A stretch of DNA of 64,000 bases from Sparassis latifolia (lineage: Eukaryota; Basidiomycota; Agaricomycetes; Polyporales; Sparassidaceae), in the NCBI GenBank assembly GCA_018466975.1, contig CM031561.1, forward strand, positions 4,526,001 to 4,590,000, given 5' to 3'. Positions within the stretch are counted from its first letter, which is position 1. The number at the start of each line of letters is the position of its first letter. Of this stretch, positions 23,403 to 35,319 are shown in pieces. A program made the translations under genes and the position numbers. The notes under the pieces are model-generated. The model was not told where the DNA came from. It was given only the letters and a program-made list of their open reading frames with translations, and did not search any database.

Positions 23403-24299
23403 TCATTCTGCATAGAATCCAGCGGGGATCCGCTCCCTCCACTCCCCATAGATCTCCCCAAGTAACGGCCGCCTAGTTTCCTCACTCCTATCCCCTTGAA
23501 CAAAGACCCTCTCCCACAGGCTCTGCAAGGAGGGCGACCCGAAATCATATGGCCCGGGATCACTGACAGCCATGATGTGCAGAACATACGAGTACATCGC
23601 GCCGACGCCGACGCGCTCTGGCGGTGACAGGCAGTCCAGCAGGAGTAGGGCTTTGACGAGGCTGGACGCTGTGAGCACGTTAAGCGCGTAGGTGTCCCCT
23701 ACGAGGCCAGCCGAGACACCCGTGTCGGCGCGCGGGGCAGAGTACTGGTCGCGCAGGGACACCCTGAAGCGCTCGTGCTCCAGCGCGGCGGGATTCGCGT
23801 GGGTGGGGGTGAGCGGGATGAGATCTAGCAAAACGGAGGAGGGACAGAGGTAGAGGTAGACCGTCGAGTATGGCTGGGGCACGGCGAAGTGCACCGGGAG
23901 GAACGTGCCTGAGGACGGGTCGGCGAGATGGAGGGGTTCCTCGCAGTGACAGGCTGAGAGGCCGCTGTGAGATATAGCGTCTACTGCTTTGTCGAGAGAC
24001 TCGCTGGGGACCACGAATCCGCACACCTGTTAGGAATCTAGAAATGAGCACTCTATGCGCATGGGAGACGGATGGGGTCGCACGTTCGGCAGATGCGGAT
24101 GGCCGCGCCAGCTGTTGAGGAGATCGCCCCAGAGGAAGTTTGGAATCTCAGCATCGCTAAGGACCTTGGATACTGCAGCGGAGAAGCAGGCTGGCCATGG
24201 GTGCTCTGACGGGGAGAGATTGAGCTCAGCGGAAACTGGCGGGCCCGATTTCGCCTCTGAGTCGTCCAGAGAGCTATCGGAAGATGGACGAACTGTCAT
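23403..24299 (-). CDS. Conserved fungal hypothetical protein (WGDLL...FVVP type)
   Basis: Two exons (24084-24299 and 23403-24026) are joined over a 57-base GT-AG intron and give about 279 residues from the ATG at 24299. The segment AAVSKVLSDAEIPNFLWGDL followed by VCGFVVPSESLDKAVDAI and CHCEEPLHLADPS resembles a family common in Agaricomycetes. In that family an LWG-type motif and a VV-P-L-A segment precede a Cys-containing loop. The fold has been likened to nucleotidyltransferases, but I see no complete catalytic triad. No signal peptide or membrane segment. Function unknown. Confidence 0.65.
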
Positions 24300-24918
24300 G
24301 ATAACTAGACCTATGTGAGCCCAGAGTTGTCTCTTCGCAAACTTCGAATCGGACTCACCCTGAGAGCGAGTGACCACCGACAGCAGAACGCTGGTACTCT
24401 TTAGGAGAGCTAATTGGGGCGATTCCAGCGATGCACATCGACTACAGAATCATCTGTCTACTTATGTATGCATACAATTGAGCTTGTGTATTACCGAGTT
24501 GAACAAACGGGAATCGTCCTGCAATGGATAGGCCTGAATGAGCGCTTGCCAACGCAGGAAGTCGCCAAGCTGCATTGCCCCGCGTACCTGGACAATACAA
24601 CGACAGCTTTCTCCGTGCCCGCTCGGAGTCAGTGATTGACGCCGTCAATATTTCATGAGACGGAGATACGACGTCGACGGTCTTCGAGGGAACACATCTC
24701 CAGCTTGAAGCGCCCGCGTATCACTGGGCTTGAAGCTATGCCGTTAAATAATACCCTCAAATCCGGAATCCAGGTGAACACCCCTGTCGATATTTGCTTC
24801 AAGATTTCGCAAAACGGCGGAAAGGCGCACAGGCAAGTACTGTAGTGTCCGTTCGACCTCGAAGCAGTTCTCATTACCTTCGATCACCCAGCAGATCGCG
24901 AGTCTTGCACCAGCTAAG
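24300..24918. other. Divergent intergenic region
   Basis: About 620 bases between two divergent starts; the promoters of both flanking genes must lie here. No other gene seen. Confidence 0.5.
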
Positions 24919-25821
24919 ATGCGGATCCAGATTTTGAGCGACATCCACCTCGAGATGGAGAGGCCGGGGAGTGCCCCCGGCCAGGAATTCTATCACTATG
25001 ATATCCCAGTCTGTGCAGAACACCTCGCCCTTCTGGGCGACATCGGCTGGACAGTCGACGAAAGGCTGTTCGAGTGGCTCAGAGCGCAGCTGCGGTTGTT
25101 CAAGACTATCTACTACGTTGCAGGAAACCATGGTATGCTCCCGTCTCTGTGCACTTGGGCTGATCTGACTCGAAACGTCCATAGAGCCGTACAGGTCTTC
25201 CATTGTAAGTGCATATGTGTGTCCTGATGCCCCTAATGCCTATTCACCTGGTGCATGCAGGATGAGTCTAATCAAAGACTCAGTGCTTTTGCCCAAGAGT
25301 GCGAGGCAGACCCCACACTAGGCGACTTCATCTTCCTCAACCGCACGCGGCACGACGTCTCCCCGACACTAACGATCCTCGGCTGCACGCTCTGGTCCGC
25401 GCTGAACCCGGGGGACCTAGACATCCTTTCATGGTCCCTCACCGACTTCCGGCGGATCACGTCGTTCGACCCGGAAAAGTACGTCGCGCTGCACACCGCG
25501 GAACTCGCATGGCTGAGCGCGACGGTCGCGGCGATCGCGCTCGACGAGCCAGAGCGCGCGATCGTCGTGTTCACGCACCACGCACCGACGATCGAGGGCA
25601 CGGGTGACCCCAAGTATATCGGTCAGCCGACCAACTCTGCATTTGCGACGGAGCTCTCCGGGGAGGACGTTTGGACGCGCGAGTGCGTCAAGCTGTGGGC
25701 GTTCGGGCACACCCACTGGAGCTGCGACTTCGAGAGGGCGGACATTAGGGTGTACAGTAACCAGCGGGGGTACGCACAGGGCGGCTCGCACTACGACCCG
25801 AGTAAGGTGGTGGATATCTGA
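24919..25821 (+). CDS. Calcineurin-like metallophosphoesterase, three exons
   Basis: Exons 24919-25132, 25185-25204 and 25261-25821 give about 264 residues. The five metal-site motifs are present: SDIHLE (residues 7-12), LGDIG (about 39), GNHE (about 70, formed only across the first intron), FTHHAPT and FGHTHWS. These bind two metal ions in this hydrolase family. The middle exon is only 20 bases long. Cytosolic, no signal peptide. The substrate is not predictable; the architecture matches small stand-alone phosphoesterases of fungi rather than protein phosphatases. Confidence 0.9.
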
Positions 25822-26195
25822 TTTTTTTTGCCGTCTGTCTGTTCGTTATGTTTGTGGAATTCAGCCATTTGGATGACCGGGATAATTAGTACGCTTCGAT
25901 TCAAAAATATCGCGACGTTCGCGTTGGCGTTCTTGCATTCAGTACCATGACCAGGTTCGACGTGGTCGAAGTGGTTCTTACACTGCCAGTCGGAGCGAGA
26001 CTTCTCCGTTAGCGCCAAATATACAGCGCCTTCTTCCGCGTTCCGCTTGCGCGACTCAAGGCGAGCATTCCGCCTCTCAAAACGCGAAAACTGGTCTGTA
26101 CACTGCGAATGAAAATACACAATATCTTATCTTCTCTTTCCTAATCCGCCCCCTCCACGTAAACCCCTCGATGTCTCCTACCACTTGCGAGTAAT
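25822..26195. other. Convergent 3' interval
   Basis: It lies between the phosphoesterase and cyclophilin 3' ends. No gene recognised. Confidence 0.5.
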
Positions 26196-26932
26196 TTAAC
26201 AGACACCAGAGTCGGCGATGACGATCTTGCCCTTGGGTGTGCCGGAGGCCGAGCCGTAGCTCTCGACCTTCTTTACGAGATCCATGCCCTCGACGACCTC
26301 ACCTGTTGAGAAAAACGTCAGCGATGACTGTGTGGCGCGGGCGGATAGATGTGTGGCGCACCGAAGACGACGTGGGCATTGTCCAGCCACGAGGTGACGA
26401 CAGTGGTGATAAAGAACTGAGAGCCGTTGGTGTTCTTGCCGGCGTTAGCCATGGAGAGAATGCCGGGCTTAGTGTGCTTGAGTCTGAAGTTCTCGTCTAT
26501 ACGCGCGACTCAAAACACATTCTGCTTGTATCTCTCGGATTCTGCTTACCCTCAAACTTTTCGCCGTAAATTGACTTTCCGCCAGTTCCGTTGCCCTGCA
26601 CGTATCGTCAAAAATCGCGATTTCGTGACAGGGATGGTGAAGCAACTTACGCGGGTGAAGTCGCCGCCTTGGAGCATGAAGCCGGGGATGATACGGTGGA
26701 ACGCAGATCCCTTGTATCCAAAGCCGTGCTGTCCCGTAGAAAGCTCGCGGAAGTTTCGCGCCGTTTTGGCGACTACATCGTCGTATAGCTTGAAGACGAT
26801 GCGGCCTTCGGGGTGGCCATCGATGGTGATGTCGAACTATAAAAATTCAATGTCAACTCGACAGCACGGTGGCAAAAAATAGTGACTAATATCAGGAAAT
26901 TAAACGAGAGCACTTACAAAGACGTTGGACAT
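26196..26932 (-). CDS. Cyclophilin A, peptidyl-prolyl cis-trans isomerase
   Basis: Five exons (26918-26932, 26651-26836, 26550-26595, 26362-26496, 26196-26302) give 162 residues, the standard single-domain length. Active-site landmarks are [34 protein letters not shown] and [12 protein letters not shown], including the Arg and Phe of FHR and FMLQGG and the Trp that cyclosporin binds. The first exon encodes only MSNVF. The enzyme speeds prolyl isomerisation in protein folding in the cytosol. All introns are GT-AG, 53-81 bases. Nothing unusual apart from the 15-base first coding exon, common in this family in Agaricomycetes. Confidence 0.95.
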
Positions 26933-28248
26933 GGCGGGAGGATGATGAAGAGGAGAGAGGAGTTGGTGACCGCAGAGGAGCAACGCTTATGAGTGGGCGG
27001 CAACTGCCGATCAGAGCACATCAGCCATGAGATCTCCTTGATTCGATAACTGTCACAATCGATAGATCGTGACCCTTTTTTCCGCAAAAAACCACATACA
27101 CCGCCTTGCCCTGGTCTGTCGAGACTCCCTCTGGCCTGGCGCTGCGACGTTTTTGCCACTGGCACACTCCACATTTACAATTCCTTCGCCGTCACGGGGT
27201 GTATGCATTTCTCGCCGTGAGTAAAGTACTAACGCTCTGAATGATATCATCGTTCACCCACACAGATTGACTCTCGATATACTGTATACATGTCGGTTAA
27301 TAGCGACCGCATTGCCTGCTTGGGATAAATACAGTGATCTGCAGGAAGAAAGTCCGCGCTCCATCGTGCTTCCTTTTCGCAGTGACCAAGACCAATTCTG
27401 ATCCTCGTGTCCACCTGCTGAGGCATGAAAGTGGTGCTTTCAACGCGACAATGATAATCACCATGGGACAGCCTTCGGTCGTCTGCGAAGCGCGTTCCGA
27501 TTTCCCCAAGTTTGTGCGGCGCTGCAAGAAACAAGTTCGGACAGGTTATGGATCAATGCACGCGTCGACGAGACGCTGAGTTTCAGAGCCATGCCGCTTG
27601 CGTGCAGCAGTTTCGACAGCTTCCTTGCTTCGACTACTGTATACTCGTCCAGATTTGTAGCTCGGGGCTGACTTACCTCCGATACGATATCAATGCGGTT
27701 ATGCGTCTTCTGTCTTCCAGGCTGCAGGTAGCTATAGGAAAGAGGACCACGATCCAACACGAGCAAAAACTCCAAGCGCCGAGTAGGTGCGTCCCGATAG
27801 CCTTCTGTACTGAAGCCATCCTCGTTTGGTACAGGTCCAACTGCCGATTGGAGCCGGCGCTGTGACAACCGAATAACCAGTACGACGAGACTTGCTGCCT
27901 GGAATACTCGTTTACAATCATCGAATCGCGTACGGAGCTCTGCTGACGTCCAGGACATCACAATGACTGCATTCCCAAATTCGTCCGGAAGTATTTACAT
28001 GTAGTTCAGTTTGAAGGCATACTGGAGTATCGTGTCCTCCACCCCCAGTATGGGCTCATCCATGCCTTACGTCCCGTTGGCCCTAGCGGACAAAGCATCT
28101 TGGCACGAGAGGATGAACTATGTTTTCCACGGAATCCACTTCCACATCACATTTGCACTTAGTTCCGCCGTCACGGACAATAAATACATGAGACCAAAAA
28201 GTTGTTGCGTTGCTCGTCAGTAAAGTTAACACAATGCCGACGGGAAAA
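26933..28248. other. Interval with one unclassified minus-strand frame
   Basis: A minus-strand frame at 27458-27961 (starting MMSWTSAELRTRFDD) has an AG acceptor-like end near 27520. I could not match it to a family or follow it into neighbouring exons. The bases next to 26932 are the cyclophilin promoter region. Confidence 0.3.
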
Positions 28249-30130
28249 TTAATGCTCATCAACAGTGTTGGGGGACTCGCTACTTGCGAACCGTAAGCTG
28301 CTCATACGAATCGAAATGAAGTTGATAGAATGTTGCGATCCGTTTGCTTCCAGAGCCAGATGGATGTTAAGCTGTTGAAAGATATGGAAGCATGTCAATG
28401 AGGTTAATTGTTTGCTCACTAGCATTCGGCAACCGCTGGTAGACACCAACGCGACCCACATCCTTTATACAAACAGTAAGTTCTGAAAATGTTATGTGAT
28501 GTTAAGGCATTCGGACTCACGGAGGGAAGGTCACAGAGATGGTCTCCTAGATAGGGATCGGACAATCAATGAGAGCTCCATGATATGAAAGATCACATAA
28601 CATACCCATCCTTCTGACCGAAGAGTGCTCACCAGGCTCAAGCCAAGGATGACCGCAAGATAGAGAAGTGTGTCGCGTAGTATGACAAACAAAGCTCGAG
28701 GGGGGGGGGAATGCCCTGATGAACAATTTGTCTTCCTTTGATGAGTAGGAGAGTAAGGAAGGCGCCTTCAGTGCTGGCTCTTGGAATCCACAATATCCAT
28801 TCATACGCCTGTAAATGTGATGGCATGCATCCCGTCCACGACTTTGGCAGTTCGATGGCTACGACGGACGAGCACTTTGTCTTGCCAAAACGGCCCTACT
28901 TGCCTTGAGTATTGGCGGCAAGTATAGCATACACCACGACCATCCACGTGAGTTGGAGGCCCAGAAACGTCCCTACAATGATTAAGAGTCGCCTATCGCA
29001 ATTGAAGGCAGCATGAAGCCTTCCGAGAACAATTGCTACAAAGTGGATTTGCCATTAGCTCAGACAACCTCCAGATACGCAGTCGCTACGAACCAAAAAA
29101 TGTGAGATGAAGAGGTGCCATAAGATTTGTATAGAGATTGAACCATATCTTGCGCCTGGGTCACTGATTCCTTGAACACCAAAACCAAGTTGTCGGATAA
29201 CACATACCACTACATTACCGCCCACGAAATCAGTACATGGAATTCAGATTGCCAGACATGCGACTTACCTTTGTATGCGAAGCTGGGATGACCGCCATGA
29301 CTATCAATGACATTAATACCGAGAGCTCTTCGATTCCAGGTAAGTACGCTCTCACTCACCTATATTACCAAGTCTAATGCAAAGGAGAAACGATCAGATC
29401 AATACAGTATATTCGCGTAGGGCCCTCTTCAACCTACATTAGATATCCTAGGCTGTTCTCAGTCATCAGACTCAAACTCTGACGGACCGTATAAATAAAG
29501 ACCCTTACGACCAGTAACGACTCTTGTAGCCCAGCGGTCAGTGAGTACGTCAGTCATTAAACCAACGGCACCCACCAGCCAGAAGAGCAATCGTGACCTG
29601 ATGAATGGCCCGCGCCACATATACTTGAGCTATCCAGTCAGTCGATATAGTGTAAGTATTGGCGGATCGTCGATCAACGTCCGTCGTTACCTCACTCTCA
29701 AGAGTCAATACTGCACCAATAGGTTACGCGTCAGCCAACAATGTAAAACAGCTAAAAATAAAAACTCACGATAATCGTAGACGACAATAGTAAGCGCCAC
29801 AACTAGGGAAAGGGGGATCATGAGCACTGATTTTCCAAGACAACTGGTATGTTTCCAACACTTACTCCACACAGAGCGTACATATATAGTGGTAGTCGTG
29901 CACAATTGATGTTGATATGGTTGTGTTCTGCTCAAAGAGGTCGAGGTGAGACCGAGAGACTCGGATAGCTGCATTCGCAGGTATGAGCATGAGATCCAAC
30001 TGCGAGGAAGTAGGCTGCGAGGCTCAGCGGCTGATTTGAGGTGTAATATATAGGGACCGCAGCTGGCAACTGCTATCAAGATCAGAAGCGATGTCACACT
30101 GAGTCGTCGAAAACATCCACAGTCTGTCAT
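28249..30130 (-). CDS. DUF6533 seven-helix membrane protein (splicing partly resolved)
   Basis: Minus-strand exons give SLVVALTIVVYDY, then after a GT-AG intron LLTLESE and LKYMWRGPFIRSRLLFWL. This is the DUF6533 hallmark: YDYLLTL-x-x-E, a charged loop, then W. Further exons give RLHAAFNCDRRLLIIVGTFL, YEWILWIPRASTEGAFLTLL and LELCLSYYATHFSIL, and the C-terminal RMSSLRFASSESPNTV ends at 28249. This is the usual order for these Agaricomycete seven-helix proteins, whose role is unknown. The start may be the ATG at 29974 rather than 30130. Some splice junctions between 29000 and 29600 could not be closed, so a pseudogene is possible. Confidence 0.55.
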
Positions 30131-30602
30131 CTTACCGGCGCTTCCGCCGTCAGAAGGCCTTAGTCCACTGAGGCTGCGTATGGGTTCGTCTAATATGGAA
30201 AGTGAATGACGGGAAACTGCTGCTCTCTCGAAATGGCCTTAGACATACATACATGCTGCGCACCTTCACTCGTTCATGAATTCTTAGGCAAGACGTCTTT
30301 ATAATAGGAAGACTGTCGCAGTGTCACGTATGCCAGCATATGCCACGATCTGTGAATCGCAGCGCTAAGAGTGCATAAATAGCCCCCAAGACCTTAGGCA
30401 TCCTTAGACCGCATATTCATGCAGGGTGAATGAATTTAGCTAGGAGCAGCCTGAGAGCAAGAGTAAACACAAAGGTCACACTGTGTACTATGTACTGGGC
30501 AGCCTGAGACGAGCAGTAAACAAGACAGAATATTACGCCATGCTCAAGTTCGACTACACCATGAACGTTGGGAGCGATGTGCTGCAGGATCCCGGCGGCC
30601 CA

Positions 30603-30656
30603 GAAGGCAGATGGTAAACAAAGTTCTGCCTCAACCTTCGTGCATCAGGATTTCTC
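30603..30656 (-). repeat. Dispersed repeat, copy 1
   Basis: Read on the minus strand it gives ATCCTGATGCACGAAGGTTG then TACCATCTGCCTTC. It is related to 30961-31020, 46901-46970 and 47746-47810. Confidence 0.55.
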
Positions 30657-30960
30657 CCCACGTGACCAGCAGACGAGCTGTGACGAATGTCAACAACTAT
30701 TTTAGCAAAACAACGGGAAGTACACGTCGAACAAACACAATGCTCATGCCCCCAGGCGTTGACTTGACCATGAAACTGTGGTTAATCTGGACAGCGCGTA
30801 CAAGTCCATTGGGAGGTGTGGTGTCGACGCAGGATGCCCAATCGGTGTATCAGTAGGTGCTCGGTAGGACTCACTGTGCTCTTGAAGGATGACCGTGAAG
30901 GCTCACTCGGTCGTGGTTCTGTCGGAGTAATGGCTCGTCAATGCCTTCAGATGTCGATTG

Positions 30961-31020
30961 TAGTCTCCCAAAGGCAGTTGTAGATACTCTGCTTCAACCT
31001 TCGTGACTCAGGATATCCGT
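30961..31020 (-). repeat. Dispersed repeat, copy 2
   Basis: The minus strand reads GGATATCCTGAGTCACGAAG, then GTTGAAGCAGAGTATCTAC and GGGAGACTA. It is close to the copy at 46901. Confidence 0.65.
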
Positions 31021-33174
31021 ACGTCTATTGCTGTTCAGGCCGTCCCGACGTGCACTTAGTTATTCCGCTCCACCGTCACGACAGCACTGTGGTTAGGTCG
31101 TCGAGACCAAGGACTGAAAAGGGTGGCTCTCTTGTGGTACCGTGGTATGGAAGCCTGCAGTAATTTACCCAGAGTGGCCCCATATGTGCATCATCGATCG
31201 ACTTCCTTGTCACCGTCGCGACAGTGGAGTTACGATCACGAAGCTAAGTTCTCGTCGCGACGCCGTCATATCTTCTTCGAGTGTATGAACTCTGTATGAC
31301 TGTCATAATGTTCGTGCGTGCATCTTGACGGGACGGGTGCACAGCCACGTACGCATCTCCGCTGTCCGACTCGTCCGTCGCACGGCGACCGCACTATAGC
31401 CAACCTCCCATCTCCCATCTACGGCCCAACGCCGATCGGGCGCTGACATTGACACTCTTCCTGCACCAACGTTCATAACTTGCAACACTTCATTCCAGGA
31501 GCGAGCACTTGGTCAGTTGATCAGGTAACACTAACGTGCCTCATCTTGCGGATCGCACGCCCTCGTATGTGGGTTTTGACGTGGCGCAGTGTCTGTAGCT
31601 CTGGTCACCCTTGTTCTTATCTCCGCCAACAGCGAGTCCAAGCCTTCTCGTGCGGTGGCTTCGTGGAAGACGTTCGCCGGACAGCTGCGACAATCGCGCC
31701 TTCAGGATTTGTCTACTACGCTTGGCGTGACTCACTCCGCGTGCATATGGGAAGGGGCTACAGGATAAGCCATAACGGCATGGCCGATTTCTAAATCGCA
31801 GTTGCCAGAGTGAACACTCTAACCACGATGGATTGTGAGTACGTAGCATGAAATCTCGCGACAGAATGACCACAGAGTTCCGAATTACTTCCCGAAGGTC
31901 CGGAATGAGTGAACACTTTTCCTCGGGCGACCTCCTCTAGAATGCGATTGCCCGTCGGAGTGCGATAGCCTACCTTTTATTGATCGCCCGTGGATTTCTG
32001 CGAACTCGCCAAGGGGGGGAATACATAAGTGACTACACTTCCTCCGCCGTCCCGTTACCCTGCGGTATGTCATGGTCACACACGTTCGCCGTGCTGTCGC
32101 TGTCTTGTGAAAGATGACAGATGCAATCGCGGCGAACTTCCAATTCTGCCAAGGGAAGCACTGGCAGGGACTCGTACCTCTGCTTATCAATCCTCCGTTC
32201 TCCTCTTCGTACGCCTTGTACTTAGGGAGCGTTCGACCTGTCGAGGGGTGGGTATCATTGTCGAAGGATGTTTTTGCGTACCTCGGAGGCTGGTCTCGGC
32301 GAACATGGAGATCACATTCCTGAGCAAATGTGAGACTACATAGACCCGATCCAAGCTGGGCGGAGCAGGTACTCTTATTCCTGGCACTGACTGTATTGTA
32401 CCTACTGCCCTAGAACGCAAGCGGTTCACCGAAGTTCCAGTACCACGATGCTGTTCGCTGCCTCGAGCTCGGAAGATCACAAGCCATTGGTCGGCGCCGC
32501 AAGACGGCTTGATGGTTTATTCGTTTTTCGAGAGATCATTCGTACCTGGAGCACGAGACCTTCCTTTTTGGTCGGTCTATACGCATGACGATTGGACGAG
32601 ACGTCTGCCGAGGAATGGTGCTCACGGCTTCCGAAGAGAATTATTAGATTTGATGTCGCCTGCGGGAAGACTTCTGCGCTGACTCTCCATCATGATCGCG
32701 TAGGTTTCATTGTTTCAATGCAATAATAATTCCTGTGCGCATTGCGGAAGACGAAAACATTCCCATGTTCCTCCGTGTTATTTGTCTGTGAGTATTTTCA
32801 CTTTGCCAGTGAGGCTCAGGGACGCACCAGCTTTGCGCCAGCTGTCATTTGGCTGATCATCAGGACACTGTTCGCAGACGGTTTGGGGCTGTGAGAGAAC
32901 GAACCCCGGCTGGCCATAACCGGAACAATACTGGGCTTGGCCTATCCGCACACTCGCGTCGCGGACGTGGATCTGCTTGATTTGGAGCAGCGCCTATCCG
33001 TGCGTACATATACACGGTCCTGGTTAACTTGAAGCGTGTCGTTCATTCTTTTTACCATTTGGTTCGCTTGTAGATAGTCTTCCTCGGGTTCGTGTTCGGT
33101 ATTAACTCCTTCCAGTCCGTGCACAAGTTGGTTGGCCGTTCTTCAGGCGAGAGCTTGGGCTCTAGTGGCTCAAG

Positions 33175-34954
33175 ATGAGCGAGACTTTCTCCATGCAGGA
33201 AGTGTAGGTTAACAAAATACTTGCTGAGGCGGATGTCTGATCATGGTCTTCAGGTATCTGCACAACTACCTGCATCTGGTTGGCATCAGTGCGTGCGCGT
33301 CTGTACGTTTGCTCTGCCCAGACGTAGTTCAACTTGGCGCAGGCATATTTTATTACGATTACCTCATCACTTTTAGAGACGAATACTCGAGGATCTGGTC
33401 AAAGCCAAAGTCGAAAGTCTCCATCATGTTTTTTGTCAATCGTTATGTCACTTTCTTTGGTGTACGCTCCTTCACTTACTGTGCCTAAGCATATGTGCTG
33501 AGGTCAGTTTTAGGATATCGCTGTCAATTGGGGCAATTTTTACCACTTCAAGACCGATGAAGTAAGCCTGCCAACGCTGCAGATTTCCGTCTTACATTCT
33601 GAGCTCTGATGTTATTTTTTCCTCGCAGAGGTTTATACATACATGCATGGCGTCACCCATTGACCGTTAGCTAACCTTGAGCCAGTTGTAAGAGATACGC
33701 CCTTTACCGGCAACTACTCCTCATCCTCGCGCAAGTTATTGTTTGCAGTAAGGTCTCTAACCTCAGCTTTTCGAATCGTGTTTTGATCACTTCTCTAACA
33801 GTCAATCTCTTGCTACGCACGTACGCTCTTTACCGACGAGACAAACGCGTGTTAGCGTTGATCCTGGCGACAGGCTTGACATTATTGGGTCTCAGCTGTG
33901 TCAGTATTCATAATTTCCGTATCACCGGGTGAAACTCTGACATAAGGCAAAGTGGGCTGTCATAGGGCCACAAGAGGATATTGACCTAAACGGTGGATGT
34001 CACACGGCTGCCCCCAGAGTAACGTACGTTCCAGTAACTGTTGCTCTCCATTGGGTGCTCATTGTTGGAATAACCCTCCTCTTTCACTGGTGCCTGTGGA
34101 TGATATACAGAGCAATCCGTGCGTCGCGCTATATATGTTCTTTCCCCCGAGAGTAATGGTTGAGCTGTTATAGGCACTGCCGTCGCTTGGGAGGCGCTAT
34201 TCATCTACGACATCCTCATATTCTCCCTGACCGTGTTCAAGACGTTCAAGGAACGGTCCAGGAACGTGGTCACGGTTGGGAAGTTCGACGTCGTATCGCT
34301 AATCTTCCGGGACGGTGAGTGTTCAACCTTACCCGGTTTAATTTAGCTGATCCTCTAGCGCAGGTGCGATGTACTTCGCGTGAGTCGTGTACATTTCGCG
34401 TCCTCTAGCGTTCACGGTATTTATTGCGTGCAGGATCATGGCGTCGGTGAACCTCGCGAACGTAGTGACGTTTTATGTAAGATTGTTCACTCTCTAATGT
34501 GCACAGGAGGCTGACCGTGATATAGGTCCTCACGGTATGCCGACTCAATTCGCCCAAGGCAAGCTATCTCACAGACCTTTATTCCTCCAGCCCCTCCTCC
34601 GCGGCGTGTTATCCACGTTCGCGAGCAGGTCAGTTGTTATTTTCTCAGACCCGTGACGAGCCCTCACATCGCACTCGCAGCGTCTCGGTGACTATGATGA
34701 CGCGCCTGATGCTGAACCTCCACGAGGGGATCTACGCGCCTAGCACGACGCTCAGCCCTTCCACCGAAAACTCCACGACGCTCCTCTTTACGTCGCGCTT
34801 CGCCATCGACGCTGCACAGGTCGAGGAGAGCGCGTTACGAGGCGCGGAACGGAACGCATACGACGACCCCGACGAGATCCGGGAAGTGGAGATCGTCGAA
34901 ATGCACGACATGCAGCCACGACGGCGCAATAGAGATGCAGACGAGGTTGTGTAG
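33175..34954 (+). CDS. DUF6533 seven-helix membrane protein
   Basis: Starting at ATG 33175 (MSETFSMQEV), exons 33175-33203, 33254-33288 and 33322 onward give YLHNYLHLVGINVVQLGAG, then YYDYLITFRDEYSRIW and VNRYVTFFG. This is the DUF6533 signature. Later exons give CKRYALYRQLLLILAQVIV, NLLLRTYALYRRDKRVLALI, WEALFIYDILIFSLTVFKTF, AMYFAIMASVNLANVVTFY and SVSVTMMTRLMLNLHE, with an acidic and basic cytosolic tail ending DADEVV. Seven hydrophobic segments can be counted. Function is unknown for the family, which is expanded in Agaricomycetes. One junction (about 33560-33690) does not close cleanly in phase. It is divergent from the second family member at 28249-30130. Confidence 0.8.
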
Positions 34955-35319
34955 CAGCGCACGACTGCAGGTCGAGCTGCCGTGCCATGATATCATAAGT
35001 TTGGGGACTAATGCAGGTATTGTTTTGTGCCAGTTTGCTGTAGATTAGTGTAATTTGTAGCTCGTAATGCTCGGCGGCGAAGCCGCCATATCGAGATGTA
35101 GACTTTATGGACATCTGGTCAAATTATTCTGCTACTCGATCACTTGATCGCGCTCCTGCCACGGAAAGAACGCGCCCTATCGGGAGCGCAGATGGAACAT
35201 GGAAAGAATTTTCCCGTGACCAGCCGCTTCCGAACAACTGTGGGATTCAGAGACGTCTCCGTATGCCAGTGCAGCGCCACCAATCAGACTGATGCACCCA
35301 CGCAACACCATCCGCCAGC
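34955..35319. other. Convergent 3' interval
   Basis: It includes a short GGCGGC-GAA-GCCGCC hairpin near 35072. No gene seen. Confidence 0.5.

Larger units (their letters stand above)
30131..33174. other. 3-kb interval between two divergent DUF6533 genes
   Basis: Two copies of a dispersed repeat (30603-30656 and 30961-31020) lie here. Plus- and minus-strand frames around 31480-32480 have no recognisable family. Probably decayed repeat DNA plus promoters. Confidence 0.4.

Noticed and set aside
28698..28710. G-run as a quadruplex or frameshift site
   Set aside because: A single homopolymer tract of G in a decayed or intronic part; no partner tracts.
35065..35085. GGCGGC-GAA-GCCGCC hairpin as a terminator
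   Set aside because: Eukaryotic Pol II genes do not end at such hairpins; it is short and probably chance.
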